Below, one piece after another: positions 7,829 through 17,199 of a stretch of DNA of 64,000 bases (positions are counted from its first letter, which is position 1; each line of letters opens with the position of its first letter). Origin of the DNA: Chitinophaga ginsengisoli (lineage in GTDB: Bacteria; Bacteroidota; Bacteroidia; Chitinophagales; Chitinophagaceae). The stretch is taken from the NCBI RefSeq assembly GCF_003014595.1, contig NZ_PYGK01000008.1, positions 124,001 to 188,000 of the forward strand, given 5' to 3'. Both the position numbers and the translations under genes were made by a program. The notes beneath the pieces were generated by a model. The model saw only the letters and a program-made list of their open reading frames with translations, was not told the origin of the DNA and searched no databases.

Positions 7829-9568
7829 TTATCTAAGCCTTATTTCACTGATACCCGCTCCCTGAGGAACCATTGGAAATACATTATTCTCTTTTCCGAC
7901 CATTACTTCCAGCAGATATGGTCCCTTGTTATTGAACATATCTTTTATCGCCCCATCAAGTTCACTCCGCTCGGATACACATCGCCCGCTGATACCGTAA
8001 GCAGCAGCTACTGCAACAAAATCGGGGTTCTCCATATCAGAAAATGAATACCGTCTGTCGTTAAACAACTCCTGCCACTGGCGAACCATTCCCAGAAAGC
8101 GGTTGTTCAAAATAATAATTTTGACATCGAGGGAATTCTGCATGATAGTTCCCAGCTCCTGTATATTCATCTGAAATCCCCCATCACCTGCTATAACCAC
8201 CACGGTTCTCTCAGGTGCACCATACTTGGCTCCTATCGCTGCGGGAAGGGCAAATCCCATTGTTCCTAAACCACCACTTGTTACCTTACTCCGGGTATGA
8301 TTTAATTTCGCATAACGGCTTGCCGTCATCTGATTTTGTCCTACGTCAGACACGATCACTGCATCTCCTTTCGTACACTCATTAAGTATACGGATCACCT
8401 CACCCATCGTCACTTCTCCGGACACAGGATTAAGCTCCGGATAGATGACTGTTTCAAATTCCTCTTTGTAAAGTGCATGGAATTGTCTCAGCCACTCTTT
8501 ATGTTCTCTCTTGTCAATTAAAGATGTAAGCAGTGGTAGTGTTTCCTTACAGTCGCCCCATACAGGTACAGTCGCCTTTACATTCTTATCAATCTCAGCC
8601 GGATCGATATCCAGATGGATCACTTTCGCTTGTTTTGCATACCGGTCCAGGCGACCAGTCACCCGGTCATCAAACCGCATCCCGATGGCGATCAGCAGAT
8701 CACATTCATTCGTCAGCACGTTGGGTGCATAGTTGCCATGCATGCCAAGCATGCCTACATTCAGCGCATGATCTGAAGGAATGGCCCCGGCGCCCAGCAA
8801 TGTCCACGCTCCGGGAATGCCACTTTTCTCAAGGAAGGTTTTAAATTCATTCTCGGCACCTCCTAATATTACACCCTGTCCCCAAACGATTAGCGGTTTC
8901 TTCGCTGTATTTATCAAATCGGCAGCCTGTTGAATATATTGCTCACGAACAATTGGCCTGGGCCTATAGCTCCGGATATGATGACATTTCTCATATCCCC
9001 GATAATCAAACTCCTGCAGCTGCGCGTTTTTGGTGATATCAATCAACACAGGTCCGGGACGTCCACTACGTGCGATGTAAAAAGCCTTTGCCAATACTGA
9101 AGGAATTTCTTCAGCATTAGTGATCTGATAATTCCACTTTGTTACCGGCATTGACATATTAACAATGTCCGTTTCCTGAAAAGCATCAGACCCTAACAAA
9201 TGCGCAAATACTTGTCCTGTAATGCAGACAACCGGCGTGCTGTCTATCATCGCGTCGGCGATACCCGTTAAAAGATTCGTAGCACCTGGACCACTGGTGG
9301 CGAAGACGACACCTACCTTACCGGAGGTCCGCGCATAACCCTGCGCTGCGTGAATGCCACCCTGTTCATGCCTCACCAGGATATGTTTCAGTTGCTGTTC
9401 GTAATCAAACAATGCATCATAAATGGCTAGATTAGCCCCACCCGGCAGACCGAAAATTACGTCTGCTTCTTCGGCAACAAGTGCTTCTATAACTGCCAGT
9501 GCACCGGATATCTTTCTCACATTCCTGGTGTCTTCTTTTTCATTTGTCTTTGTATCTGGAATTTCCAT
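7829..9568 (-). CDS. ilvB: Acetolactate synthase large (catalytic) subunit
   Basis: The 579-residue form starting MEIPDTKTNEKED is annotated. The frame stays open upstream to 9727, but the added residues are basic, unlike the family, and would overlap the preceding gene. The enzyme joins two pyruvates to 2-acetolactate (or pyruvate and 2-oxobutyrate) for valine, leucine and isoleucine synthesis, using thiamine diphosphate and FAD. Visible: N-terminal TPP domain with DVIFGLPGGANLAIYDAL and the glutamate in VRHEQGGIHAAQGYAR; FAD-binding middle domain (GMLGMHGNYAPN, AIGMRFDDRVTGRLDR); C-terminal TPP domain with the GDG...NN motif (GDGGFQMNIQELGT to ILNNRFLGMVRQWQELF). It shares a unit with ilvN and lies 125 bases after a GNAT gene on the same strand. 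Confidence 0.93.
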   Translation of the reverse strand: MEIPDTKTNEKEDTRNVRKISGALAVIEALVAEEADVIFGLPGGANLAIYDALFDYEQQLKHILVRHEQGGIHAAQGYARTSGKVGVVFATSGPGATNLLTGIADAMIDSTPVVCITGQVFAHLLGSDAFQETDIVNMSMPVTKWNYQITNAEEIPSVLAKAFYIARSGRPGPVLIDITKNAQLQEFDYRGYEKCHHIRSYRPRPIVREQYIQQAADLINTAKKPLIVWGQGVILGGAENEFKTFLEKSGIPGAWTLLGAGAIPSDHALNVGMLGMHGNYAPNVLTNECDLLIAIGMRFDDRVTGRLDRYAKQAKVIHLDIDPAEIDKNVKATVPVWGDCKETLPLLTSLIDKREHKEWLRQFHALYKEEFETVIYPELNPVSGEVTMGEVIRILNECTKGDAVIVSDVGQNQMTASRYAKLNHTRSKVTSGGLGTMGFALPAAIGAKYGAPERTVVVIAGDGGFQMNIQELGTIMQNSLDVKIIILNNRFLGMVRQWQELFNDRRYSFSDMENPDFVAVAAAYGISGRCVSERSELDGAIKDMFNNKGPYLLEVMVGKENNVFPMVPQGAGISEIRLR

Positions 9569-9693
9569 ACTATAAATCATTTGGCGTGGTATACTGTATG
9601 TGTATTTCAATCTGAATATCTTCGTAAAAATAGCACACACAGCATACCTTCTCTTACGATAACACGCCAAAGATTGAACGATTCCGGCCAGGG

Positions 9694-10269
9694 CTATTTT
9701 CCTTCTTCCCTGTTCCTGAGCAGACAAACTACTGGCAAGCCTAACTCATTTATACCTGTCATCGCCGCATTATGCACAAAGCCATAACTTTCCCAAAAAG
9801 CTATATCAACATCGTCAGCAAACTCGCTTATCCAGGTGATCTGCTGCGCATGGCAGAGACTGAGACTCCTTTCAAAGAGGTTATTTTTCACCTCCATCTC
9901 ATTGAATCTTTCCAGCACCCGGAAATCCGCGATCCTTATAACACTTTTTCCCTGCAGTATCTCTGGCCGTTGTCCTTTCGACGTCACCCTGGCATATCCT
10001 GCCACTTCTCCATTCACCCAAACGACCAGAAACTGGTTTGCCATACTATTTACCTCGATACGCAAGGCCTGATAACTAAAATTAGTTTGAATATATCCCT
10101 CAAGTTGATCCACAGGCACTTTACCTGTATACTTCTCCCTTGCTGTTGCCGCACCGATATGCATCAGTAACTTCAGATTCTGTTCTGTACCAATGCACGA
10201 ATTGGTAACAATCCTGTTTACCTTAACTAAACCTTTCGATTTAATATCTGTCTGAATATTGTCTATCAT
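9694..10269 (-). CDS. GNAT-family N-acetyltransferase
   Basis: The start at 10269 (MIDNIQTD, 191 residues) is chosen over the open extension to 10332 because an AGGAA stretch sits just before it and the extra residues do not look conserved. The GNAT fold is visible: FLVVWVNGEVAGYARVTSKG (central strands), IADFRVLERFNEMEVKNNLF (acetyl-CoA loop region and following helix) and WESYGFVHNAAMT (closing segment). The layout resembles polyamine/PaiA-like acetyltransferases that handle small amines, but the substrate is unknown. It lies 62 bases after the AraC gene and before ilvB, all on one strand. Confidence 0.78.
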   Translation of the reverse strand: MIDNIQTDIKSKGLVKVNRIVTNSCIGTEQNLKLLMHIGAATAREKYTGKVPVDQLEGYIQTNFSYQALRIEVNSMANQFLVVWVNGEVAGYARVTSKGQRPEILQGKSVIRIADFRVLERFNEMEVKNNLFERSLSLCHAQQITWISEFADDVDIAFWESYGFVHNAAMTGINELGLPVVCLLRNREEGK

Positions 10270-10331
10270 AAATTCCTTTTTTATTGTTTCACTATACATA
10301 CAATACTTAAAAATGGCGTCAACCCAACGCA

Positions 10332-11126
10332 TCAGGGGCGGTAATCTAAGTGCGCAAATTCCGAAGGACGCATTCCGGTAATCTGATAAAATGTATAACT
10401 AAAGGATGCCAGGCTTTGATAGCCGGTCAGATATGCAATCTCACTTAATGTGTGTTGCTTTTGCTGAATAAGTTCCAGGGCTCTCACCATTCGCAATAGC
10501 TTCAAGTATTGCAGAAACGACATTTTCAATGTGCGCCTGAAAAACCTCGAAAGCGTTCTGTCACTCAAACCGAATCTTTTACCAATACCTTCCAATGTGT
10601 GCTTATCCGCCAGGTTTCCTTCCATATATGCCATAATCTCCAGCATGCGCTTATTGTCTGTATACGGCAGCGCAATCGGAAGATAGTTAACACTTATTTG
10701 TGGCAGGATATTCCGGATAGATTGCAGAAAAACGAAACGCTCCTCATCCGGTAAAACATGCCCCTGCCATTGCTCCGTGAACCTCATCATTTCAATGAGT
10801 AAATCGTTGATCGGATAAATTCCTACCCGGTTGAAGAACTCATGTTTATTCTCCCCTTCGGGCGCAAACAGAATAGACCTTAAATGAGTGCCGCTTTGTG
10901 TGATAGTCATACTGTGTGAAACGCCTGCCGGCACCCAACAATAATGTCGCGAGGGTATGACAAGCAACCTGTCAGCAAGCCTGATATAAGCCAATCCACC
11001 GTCTACGTAAGACAGCTGTCCCTTGGAATGGATATGGGCAGGAATATGCTTTTCACACCTTTCATGTATCACAAAAATTGACGCGGGGTGCCGTTCTATT
11101 TCTCCTAAAGACGCTATAAGACTCAT
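10332..11126 (-). CDS. AraC-family transcriptional regulator with cupin sensor domain
   Basis: A 264-residue regulator: N-terminal cupin-like domain (about 20-110, HIHSKGQLSYVDGG with metal-ligand-like histidines and YCWVPAGVSHSM) and C-terminal AraC DNA-binding domain with two helix-turn-helix motifs (about 160-260: LEGIGKRFGLSDRTLSRFFR and LSEIAYLTGYQSLASFSYTF, then GMRPSEF). This sub-type commonly controls a neighbouring MFS efflux gene. It lies 110 bases downstream of the MFS gene and upstream of the GNAT and ilvBN genes, so it could control either side. No operator was identified. Confidence 0.9.
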   Translation of the reverse strand: MSLIASLGEIERHPASIFVIHERCEKHIPAHIHSKGQLSYVDGGLAYIRLADRLLVIPSRHYCWVPAGVSHSMTITQSGTHLRSILFAPEGENKHEFFNRVGIYPINDLLIEMMRFTEQWQGHVLPDEERFVFLQSIRNILPQISVNYLPIALPYTDNKRMLEIMAYMEGNLADKHTLEGIGKRFGLSDRTLSRFFRRTLKMSFLQYLKLLRMVRALELIQQKQHTLSEIAYLTGYQSLASFSYTFYQITGMRPSEFAHLDYRP

Positions 11127-11236
11127 CGTAGTTATTATTCTATTACACGTATTTTCAAGATCTCACATTCGCTGCAGACAGTTCACTTACATACCGTGGC
11201 GAACTATTGCGGCATACTTCATATTTGTCACTGCTG

Positions 11237-12826
11237 CTATTTCACAAGCAATCGCTTTCCCCGATGCCGCAATGTTTCCCTTACTGCAGGAACAACCAGG
11301 CATAAAATCATAGCGGCGATCAGAATAATGGCAAAAGTCATAAACACTGCCCTATTGGTCAGTAACTGACTTTGCTGCAACAGGCTTTGCCATATCGCAC
11401 CATTCGCTAAACCCGCTCCCTGCTCCACCGAAAATCCCCTGGAAGTGTACAATGAACGATATGCATTCAGACGTCCTGTTACATTTGGGTTTTCCAAAGT
11501 CACGGAACTAAGAAATCCTTCCTTAAAATATTGGTTGAAGTAAAGCTGCAGATTGTAAAGACCGGCCAGTGAGTTCAATGTCACAAAGAACCTCGTACAT
11601 GCAGCCAACACGATACCACTAGTACCACTGAAACCCGGGGCTGTCCTTAGTACATAGATCATGATCGGAACAAATAAGATTCCCGAAGCGGCCCCCTGCA
11701 GCAATACCGGCAATAACAGGTCTGTAAATGACATATCTGGTGTCAATACAAGCCACATCCAGATATTAAATATCGCCTGTAATGAAAATCCTGTTACCAG
11801 AAAAAAGCGGATTGAATATTTTCTGGCAATCGTAGCCCGCGCTGAAAATACAGTCAGGCCAGCCATTGCCGCGAGGTTGCATACACCCAGCAAACCTACC
11901 TCCACCGGGCTCCATTTGAGTATACCATACGCATAGTTGTATATCAGGTTAATACTGTCTTTAGTGCCATAATAAACAGCCAGTAAACAGAGCGCCGTCA
12001 CGAAATGGACGGACTTAAAAACGCCGGGATGAATCAACTTGCGTTTAACTATGTGCTGCCTGTACAGAAACAGTGGGATTGCTATAACAGCTATGGTGGC
12101 GCTAAAACGTATCCTTACGTCTGCAAACCAATAGTATTTCGAGCCATATATGAAGGTATATGCGAGCGACAGGGCACTACAGGCCAGCAAAATAAAACCC
12201 GCCCAATCAATCTGATACAATGGAAAGCGCCTATGCCCGGCATGTCGTTTCAACATCAGGAGCGTCAGGATTAACATCGACAGCTGTATAGTGATTAAGT
12301 AATAATATATTACTTCCCAACTGGCAGATTCCGCGACAAAGCCTGCAAACAGCCCCACTACTGTGATATTACCAAGTATTGTCGGATAGAGTACCGCCGC
12401 ACCGATCAGCGGTGCGCGGTCAGCAGGTACCCTTGAAAAAATTAAGATCAGCACGGAAACAATGAGGCTGCCCAGCACTAATCCCTGAAGAAACCTTATA
12501 AGGAATAACAGTGTAATATCATGGCATAATAGACATAGACAATTGAGCAGTATTGCCAGCATAAGATTACATGCCAGGTAACTCCTCACCTCGAAATACC
12601 GTAGGAAACGAAATTGCACCGGCAGGATAGAAATGATGCCCGCATATGTAGACATCAGGCAGAACCAGACATCTTCCGGCTGTGCACCCAGATAGGCAAC
12701 AATGTAGTGTTGTGTCATTGCGAACAATCCCAGCTGCATCAGGGAAGAGAGCAGTATCAGGAACAATGCGATGCGTACACCCCAGTCCCAATCTTTTATC
12801 CAGGGTTTAAAATATGCGGGCTTCAT
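11237..12826 (-). CDS. MFS efflux transporter, DHA2/EmrB-like
   Basis: A 529-residue inner-membrane protein with about fourteen hydrophobic segments, the layout of the DHA2 drug/H+ antiporters that work with an HlyD-type adaptor and TolC-type channel. Visible segments include IRFLQGLVLGSLIVSVLILI (the transport-coupling region near segment 4-5) and the long loop after segment 13 with LYNLQLYFNQYFKEGF. Its start codon overlaps the adaptor stop by four bases (ATGA), a sign of translational coupling. The substrate is unknown; the family exports antibiotics, dyes, bile salts and metabolites. Confidence 0.88.
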   Translation of the reverse strand: MKPAYFKPWIKDWDWGVRIALFLILLSSLMQLGLFAMTQHYIVAYLGAQPEDVWFCLMSTYAGIISILPVQFRFLRYFEVRSYLACNLMLAILLNCLCLLCHDITLLFLIRFLQGLVLGSLIVSVLILIFSRVPADRAPLIGAAVLYPTILGNITVVGLFAGFVAESASWEVIYYYLITIQLSMLILTLLMLKRHAGHRRFPLYQIDWAGFILLACSALSLAYTFIYGSKYYWFADVRIRFSATIAVIAIPLFLYRQHIVKRKLIHPGVFKSVHFVTALCLLAVYYGTKDSINLIYNYAYGILKWSPVEVGLLGVCNLAAMAGLTVFSARATIARKYSIRFFLVTGFSLQAIFNIWMWLVLTPDMSFTDLLLPVLLQGAASGILFVPIMIYVLRTAPGFSGTSGIVLAACTRFFVTLNSLAGLYNLQLYFNQYFKEGFLSSVTLENPNVTGRLNAYRSLYTSRGFSVEQGAGLANGAIWQSLLQQSQLLTNRAVFMTFAIILIAAMILCLVVPAVRETLRHRGKRLLVK

Positions 12827-13872
12827 GACTGTGACCTCTTTTTAACTGCAACAGTAACATTCATTCCGGGGATAACATCTCTGCTGTCCTTACTTTCAAA
12901 CACTATTTTGACAGGTACCCGCTGTATAATTTTGACAAAATTCCCGGTGGAATTATCCGGTGGCAGCAGCGAGAACCGCGCCCCGGTAGATCCCGCAATA
13001 GCCACTATTTTCCCTCTGAATACCTTGTCATTAATAGCATCAACCCGTATGTCTACTGACTGACCTATGTACATTCCAGCCACCTGCGTTTCTTTATAAT
13101 TAGCGGTAATCCATTTTTCCTGCTCATTAATGATGCTCACCAATGGTTGCCCTGGCTGTATTTGCTGTCCTTCGAGGATGTTCTTCCGGCCTAAGCGTCC
13201 TGAATAAGGAGCCCTGATAACAGTATAAGAAAGGTTAAGCCTGGCCAGTTCCAGTGCTGCCTCTTTTTTCTTTAAATCTGCTTGTAACAACCCGAAATGC
13301 GTCTTCAATTCTGCTATCCGCGCTTCGCTGGTCCTAAGGCCATTCTGCGCCGCACTATAGTCGCTTTCTGCCACATCATAACGCGCTTTCACCAGTTCCA
13401 GATCCGCCCCTGTTACCGCTTCTTCTTTTACCAGGTTGGTGTACCGTTTTATATCCTGTTCCTGTTGAATATATCTTGCCCTGGCGCCGTTGATCTGATC
13501 ATGGTTTACACTGGTACTTATTTCCGCCGCATGAATGTTAGCTGAAAGTACTGTCAACTGTGCCTGTGCATCCTCTACAGCTGCCCCGGCAGCATCAAGC
13601 TGTGCACGGTACTCCCTGTCGTCCAGCATCACCAGGGTATCTCCCTGTTTCACCAGCTGATGCTCCTCAAAACAAACACGTTTAATATATCCACCAGCCC
13701 TCGCGGAAATCGGATTGATGTAAGATTCTACCTGGGCATCATTTGTTTCCTCGTACTTTAAGCTATATCGCCAGTAGTGAATGAAATAACATGCACCCGC
13801 GATTGCCACGATGACTGCAATCACTGTAATGACAATATTGCCCGGATGTGTTCTATGATTGGTTTCTTTCAT
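12823..13872 (-). CDS. HlyD/EmrA-type membrane-fusion protein of an efflux pump
   Basis: A 349-residue periplasmic adaptor. It has one N-terminal membrane anchor (about 11-32, IVITVIAVIVAIAGACYFIH), a first half-lipoyl motif (ARAGGYIKRVCFEEHQLVKQ), a long coiled-coil hairpin (about 90-200, Ala/Glu-rich), a second half-lipoyl motif (PYSGRLGRKNILEGQQIQPG) and a beta-barrel end. It bridges the MFS transporter and the outer-membrane channel. The gene lies 15 bases after the TolC-like gene and overlaps the MFS gene by four bases. Confidence 0.92.
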   Translation of the reverse strand: MKETNHRTHPGNIVITVIAVIVAIAGACYFIHYWRYSLKYEETNDAQVESYINPISARAGGYIKRVCFEEHQLVKQGDTLVMLDDREYRAQLDAAGAAVEDAQAQLTVLSANIHAAEISTSVNHDQINGARARYIQQEQDIKRYTNLVKEEAVTGADLELVKARYDVAESDYSAAQNGLRTSEARIAELKTHFGLLQADLKKKEAALELARLNLSYTVIRAPYSGRLGRKNILEGQQIQPGQPLVSIINEQEKWITANYKETQVAGMYIGQSVDIRVDAINDKVFRGKIVAIAGSTGARFSLLPPDNSTGNFVKIIQRVPVKIVFESKDSRDVIPGMNVTVAVKKRSQS

Positions 13873-13887
13873 TATTAAGTATTTAGA

Positions 13888-15249
13888 TTATAGATTTCCA
13901 CTTGCATAGCGTATATGATAATAGATACTGAGCGCATCCGTCTGCGCTTTAATCAGGTTAAACCTCGATTCCTGGTAGAGATTATCGGCATCTAACAGGT
14001 CGGTCAGTAAGGCCAGCTGATTCAAATATTTATTGTTTATAATCCGGTAGTTTACCTCTGCCTGTTCAACAGAATGTTCATTCACCTCAATCCGTCTGAG
14101 CGCCTCCACATACTTTACATAATGCGACCTTACGTCCAGTCTCACATTATCGGCATAGGCCTCCCGCTGCATTGCGGCTTCCTTTACACGGATCTTGCCG
14201 GCAGCTATCTTACTTTTGTTGTGATAAAGAGAGGAGATGCCATACTGCGCTTTCAAACCGACGAAGCCAACGGAATAAGCCTGGTTCACCGGTGGAAAGA
14301 ATAAATAATTGGGATAATTCAGACCATATGCCGCATAAAAGCTGACATTGGGCAGGTTGGCACTTCGTATACTCCTGAGCTTTGCAGTTTGTACATCCAC
14401 GCTTGTAGCCGCTTTTTGTACCGTATAGGACGAAACCTCGGCACTTTGCGTAAGCTGCAGCAGCGAACTGACTTCCGGTTTCGTCATTCCCGCGGAATCT
14501 GCCGGTATTATTATCACAGAATCAGGCACATTCAACAAGACGTCAAGGTGCTGATTTGCTATTGCGATATCATTTTCATTCTGTTCGAGCGAAAGCTCCA
14601 CGTTAGAAAGGTTAACCTCTGCACGTAGCACGTCACTCCTTGTAACCTTCTGGTTCCTGTAAAGCGCGTTGATATTGTTTAGTCTGAACCGGGCCCTGTT
14701 AAGCTGGTCTGCCAGGAATTTCTCCAGATCATTCAGCTTTACCAGGTTTAAGTATTGTGTAGCTGTTTGTAAGGCGATATTCCCTGACTGATCCTGTGCA
14801 TTCAGGCGGGCCAGGTTTACCCGCAGGTGCTGCTCTTCTTCTAAGGCATGTTGTCGCCCACCTCCATAGATGTTAAATAATGCATCAATACCCAAAGCAG
14901 CGGAATTAGGTGTTGGCTTTCTCTCTCCGGTAGTTGCATGGCTAAGTCCATCCGTAAAAAGTGTAAGACCGGAAAAGCGCTGATAAGATCCGTTGACATT
15001 CACTATTGGCAACTTTGCCCTGATAACATCTTTCCTATCCTCGTCAGCTGCGTTTACCTCCATGTTTGCCGTTTGCACCCATTTATTCTGGCTTTTGGAA
15101 AATTCTATTGCCTCGGCTATCGTTAGCCTGTAAACGCTATTATTGCCGGTCTGACCCATTCCCCTGACTGCAATCAGCATAAAAATGCCTACTGCTACAA
15201 TTGTTCCTGATAAACTCACCTTACCGCGCCTGTAAAAACATTTATCCAT
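13888..15249 (-). CDS. TolC-family outer-membrane efflux channel
   Basis: A 453-residue protein with a signal segment (SGTIVAVGIFMLIAVRGMGQ) and the two-fold repeated helical layout of TolC proteins: YRLTIAEAIEFSKSQNKWVQ begins the first half, and SDVLRAEVNLSNVELSLEQN lies in the helical barrel. The second half ends with a long helix followed by LLDADNLYQESRFNLIKAQT, a typical TolC closing motif. It is the first gene of the three-gene pump operon, and 272 bases without a recognisable gene separate it from the AraC gene upstream. Confidence 0.92.
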   Translation of the reverse strand: MDKCFYRRGKVSLSGTIVAVGIFMLIAVRGMGQTGNNSVYRLTIAEAIEFSKSQNKWVQTANMEVNAADEDRKDVIRAKLPIVNVNGSYQRFSGLTLFTDGLSHATTGERKPTPNSAALGIDALFNIYGGGRQHALEEEQHLRVNLARLNAQDQSGNIALQTATQYLNLVKLNDLEKFLADQLNRARFRLNNINALYRNQKVTRSDVLRAEVNLSNVELSLEQNENDIAIANQHLDVLLNVPDSVIIIPADSAGMTKPEVSSLLQLTQSAEVSSYTVQKAATSVDVQTAKLRSIRSANLPNVSFYAAYGLNYPNYLFFPPVNQAYSVGFVGLKAQYGISSLYHNKSKIAAGKIRVKEAAMQREAYADNVRLDVRSHYVKYVEALRRIEVNEHSVEQAEVNYRIINNKYLNQLALLTDLLDADNLYQESRFNLIKAQTDALSIYYHIRYASGNL

Positions 15250-15521
15250 AAATGATTCATTAAAATTCTTTCCTTTCTTTTCCTTACTATTCTTTCAATA
15301 TATCCGTCGCATCGTCATCCGGCCTATTATTCCGGGATCGGTGCAGCAGTAGCCTTATGTTGTTTTAAAACTCTCTGTTTAACAATGCAAATTTCACTTC
15401 AGCCAATGGGAGAAATTGGGCCGAATCACCTGAATGTTCGTCGAAATGGCCTAAGCGGGCACAGAAAAAGATGGGGAATTCGTCTAAACACCTCAAGTAC
15501 CAGAAAATCAAAAGACTTGGA

Positions 15522-16391
15522 CTAATTGAATTTCTTGCGATATTGAATTGGGGACATACCTGTATTTGCCCGGAAGAACTTTCCAAACACAGATTGTTCG
15601 GAGAAGTTAAGCATGGCGCTTATCTGCGATACTGTAAGCGTCTTATTCTGCAACAACACTTTTGCTTCCAGCACAATGGTGTCGTCGATCCATTTGCCGG
15701 CGGATCTTCCGCTTTGTTTCTTTATAGCTGCCGACAGCGATTTGGGTGTTAAGTGAAGCTGGCTTGCGTAAAAATCGAGTTTATGTTCCTGGAGGTAATG
15801 GCGGCTAAGCAGATGCTTGAATTTTGTAAACAAAGGTTCTGACTCCGCCTGTGGAGGAGTATTAACAGCATAATGTCTGTAGTATGCATCTATCTCATAT
15901 ATCAATGCAAAGACATAGCTGCGGATGATCGGTCCCGAATGAAAACTGGTGGTATCCTGGGTTAACTTAAGTAACTCGAATATCTTGTTGAATTTATTGA
16001 CGAAAGGTTCTTTTAAAGGGAGGACATTACGATCATTATTTTCAAAAAAATCATACCTGGAAAGAAAAAAAACATCCGCATGCTGCTCCAGTAAAAAAGT
16101 ATCCTTGAAAAAAATAACATCCATTTTCAGGGATTCCATGCGCTTGGTAAAATATCTGATCACCGAAGGTCCCAGGGTTATAATTGATGGCGCATCTACA
16201 TCCCAGGAGGCAAGCGCTGTATTTAACCTTAGCCCCCCTTCTCGGACAAGGACGATGGCATAGCTTTCTGCCCGGTAGGGCTCATCATAATAAGGCTCTC
16301 CCTCATTTACGAACAGGTAATCCTTGTTACTGTCAGGTACAGAGAAAAGCCAGCTATGCCTTGAAAGTGAAAATGTTTTGATATCACTCAT
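15522..16391 (-). CDS. AraC-family transcriptional regulator upstream of the efflux operon
   Basis: The start at 16391 (MSDIKTFSLSRHSWLF, 289 residues) is preferred to the upstream ATG at 16409; both are possible. The N-terminal part is a cupin-like sensor (about 30-160, with YAIVLVREGGLRLNTALASW). The C-terminal AraC domain (about 190-288) shows two helix-turn-helix motifs, LDFYASQLHLTPKSLSAAIK and VSQISAMLNFSEQSVFGKFF, followed by GMSPIQYRKKF. It is the first minus-strand gene before the TolC/HlyD/MFS operon, so control of the pump is the simplest guess. Confidence 0.9.
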   Translation of the reverse strand: MSDIKTFSLSRHSWLFSVPDSNKDYLFVNEGEPYYDEPYRAESYAIVLVREGGLRLNTALASWDVDAPSIITLGPSVIRYFTKRMESLKMDVIFFKDTFLLEQHADVFFLSRYDFFENNDRNVLPLKEPFVNKFNKIFELLKLTQDTTSFHSGPIIRSYVFALIYEIDAYYRHYAVNTPPQAESEPLFTKFKHLLSRHYLQEHKLDFYASQLHLTPKSLSAAIKKQSGRSAGKWIDDTIVLEAKVLLQNKTLTVSQISAMLNFSEQSVFGKFFRANTGMSPIQYRKKFN

Positions 16392-16452
16392 CGTCGTGAA
16401 TTTAATCATGCTGCGTAGCCCATAGGAACACGCATGCCAGCAGATATTACCT

Positions 16453-16460
16453 CAAAAGTA
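16453..16460 (-). promoter_or_regulatory. Possible -7 promoter element for the AraC gene
   Basis: Read on the minus strand this is TACTTTTG, an exact TAnnTTTG match, about 60 bases before the AraC start codon. No good -33 element is seen at the usual distance, so support is partial. Confidence 0.35.
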
Positions 16461-16641
16461 ATCAACTTTCCAAAGGTGGATAGACTATGCTGGCTATTTT
16501 TTAAAGAATGGCCGGAATCGTTAAATTGGGATTGCGCAGCAAGCCTTTTGCTTGCCCCCATGTCGGTATACGAGCGACATTGAATCATTAAAAAACTGCA
16601 GGATTTCTTTTCATATCTTCGCAAAAAAATGTATTAAATCT

Positions 16642-17004
16642 ATGACAGACGCCCATTCTAAAAACAAATTTAAACACGAGCAGGTACAGTATATCGAGTT
16701 CCTGTCAAAAGACGTTAACCGCGCAAAAGAATTTTATACAAAGAGTTTCGACTGGAAGTTTACCGATTACGGGCCGGATTATACTGCGTTTGAAGGAGAT
16801 TATGTAGATGGAGGATTCACTACCGGAACACCGGTAAAAGGTACGGTTTTAGTCGTCCTCTATTCAGAAGACATCGAATTGACCCAACAAAAAGTTATTG
16901 CAGCCGGAGGAACCATAGCAAAAGACATCTTTAGCTTTCCTGGTGGCAGGCGATTCCATTTTACAGATCCTGATGGCTATGAACTGGCGGTCTGGTCTTT
17001 ATAA
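16642..17004 (+). CDS. VOC-family (glyoxalase/bleomycin-resistance fold) protein
   Basis: The 120-residue form starting MTDAHSKNKFKHEQ is annotated; the upstream-open frame to 16552 adds 30 residues not expected in the family. It has one vicinal-oxygen-chelate domain made of two beta-alpha-beta-beta-beta units: VQYIEFLSKDVNRAKEFYTK at the start and FHFTDPDGYELAVWSL at the end, the usual close of the fold (the final Glu is a metal-ligand position in many members). The substrate is unknown; the family includes glyoxalases, dioxygenases and binding proteins. It is monocistronic, divergent from the AraC gene and followed by a terminator. Confidence 0.88.
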   Translation: MTDAHSKNKFKHEQVQYIEFLSKDVNRAKEFYTKSFDWKFTDYGPDYTAFEGDYVDGGFTTGTPVKGTVLVVLYSEDIELTQQKVIAAGGTIAKDIFSFPGGRRFHFTDPDGYELAVWSL

Positions 17005-17028
17005 CAGCGATAATACGGCTTGACAACT

Positions 17029-17076
17029 ACAGTCAGCAAGTATGGTTTTTAACCAATACTGCTGACTGTTTTATTT
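17029..17076 (+). terminator. Rho-independent terminator after the VOC gene
   Basis: ACAGTCAGCA (17029-17038) pairs with TGCTGACTGT (17060-17069), and the stem continues inward through GTATGGTT/AACCAATAC with a small bulge around a TTT loop. TTTTATTT follows. A strong intrinsic terminator. Confidence 0.85.
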
Positions 17077-17199
17077 GGCACCACGCTATACCGCAGCAAA
17101 AATTTATAAATTGTCAACAAAACAATTAAAGTTCTACTTTATTCTCCTATTTTTAAGGAAGATTCCTACGGCTATATAAATCTGATAATTCCATGTGTT

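Noticed and set aside
9569..9727. Upstream extension of ilvB by 53 residues
   Set aside because: The added residues are basic and unlike acetolactate synthases, and the longer form overlaps the end of the GNAT gene; the start at 9568 gives normal length.
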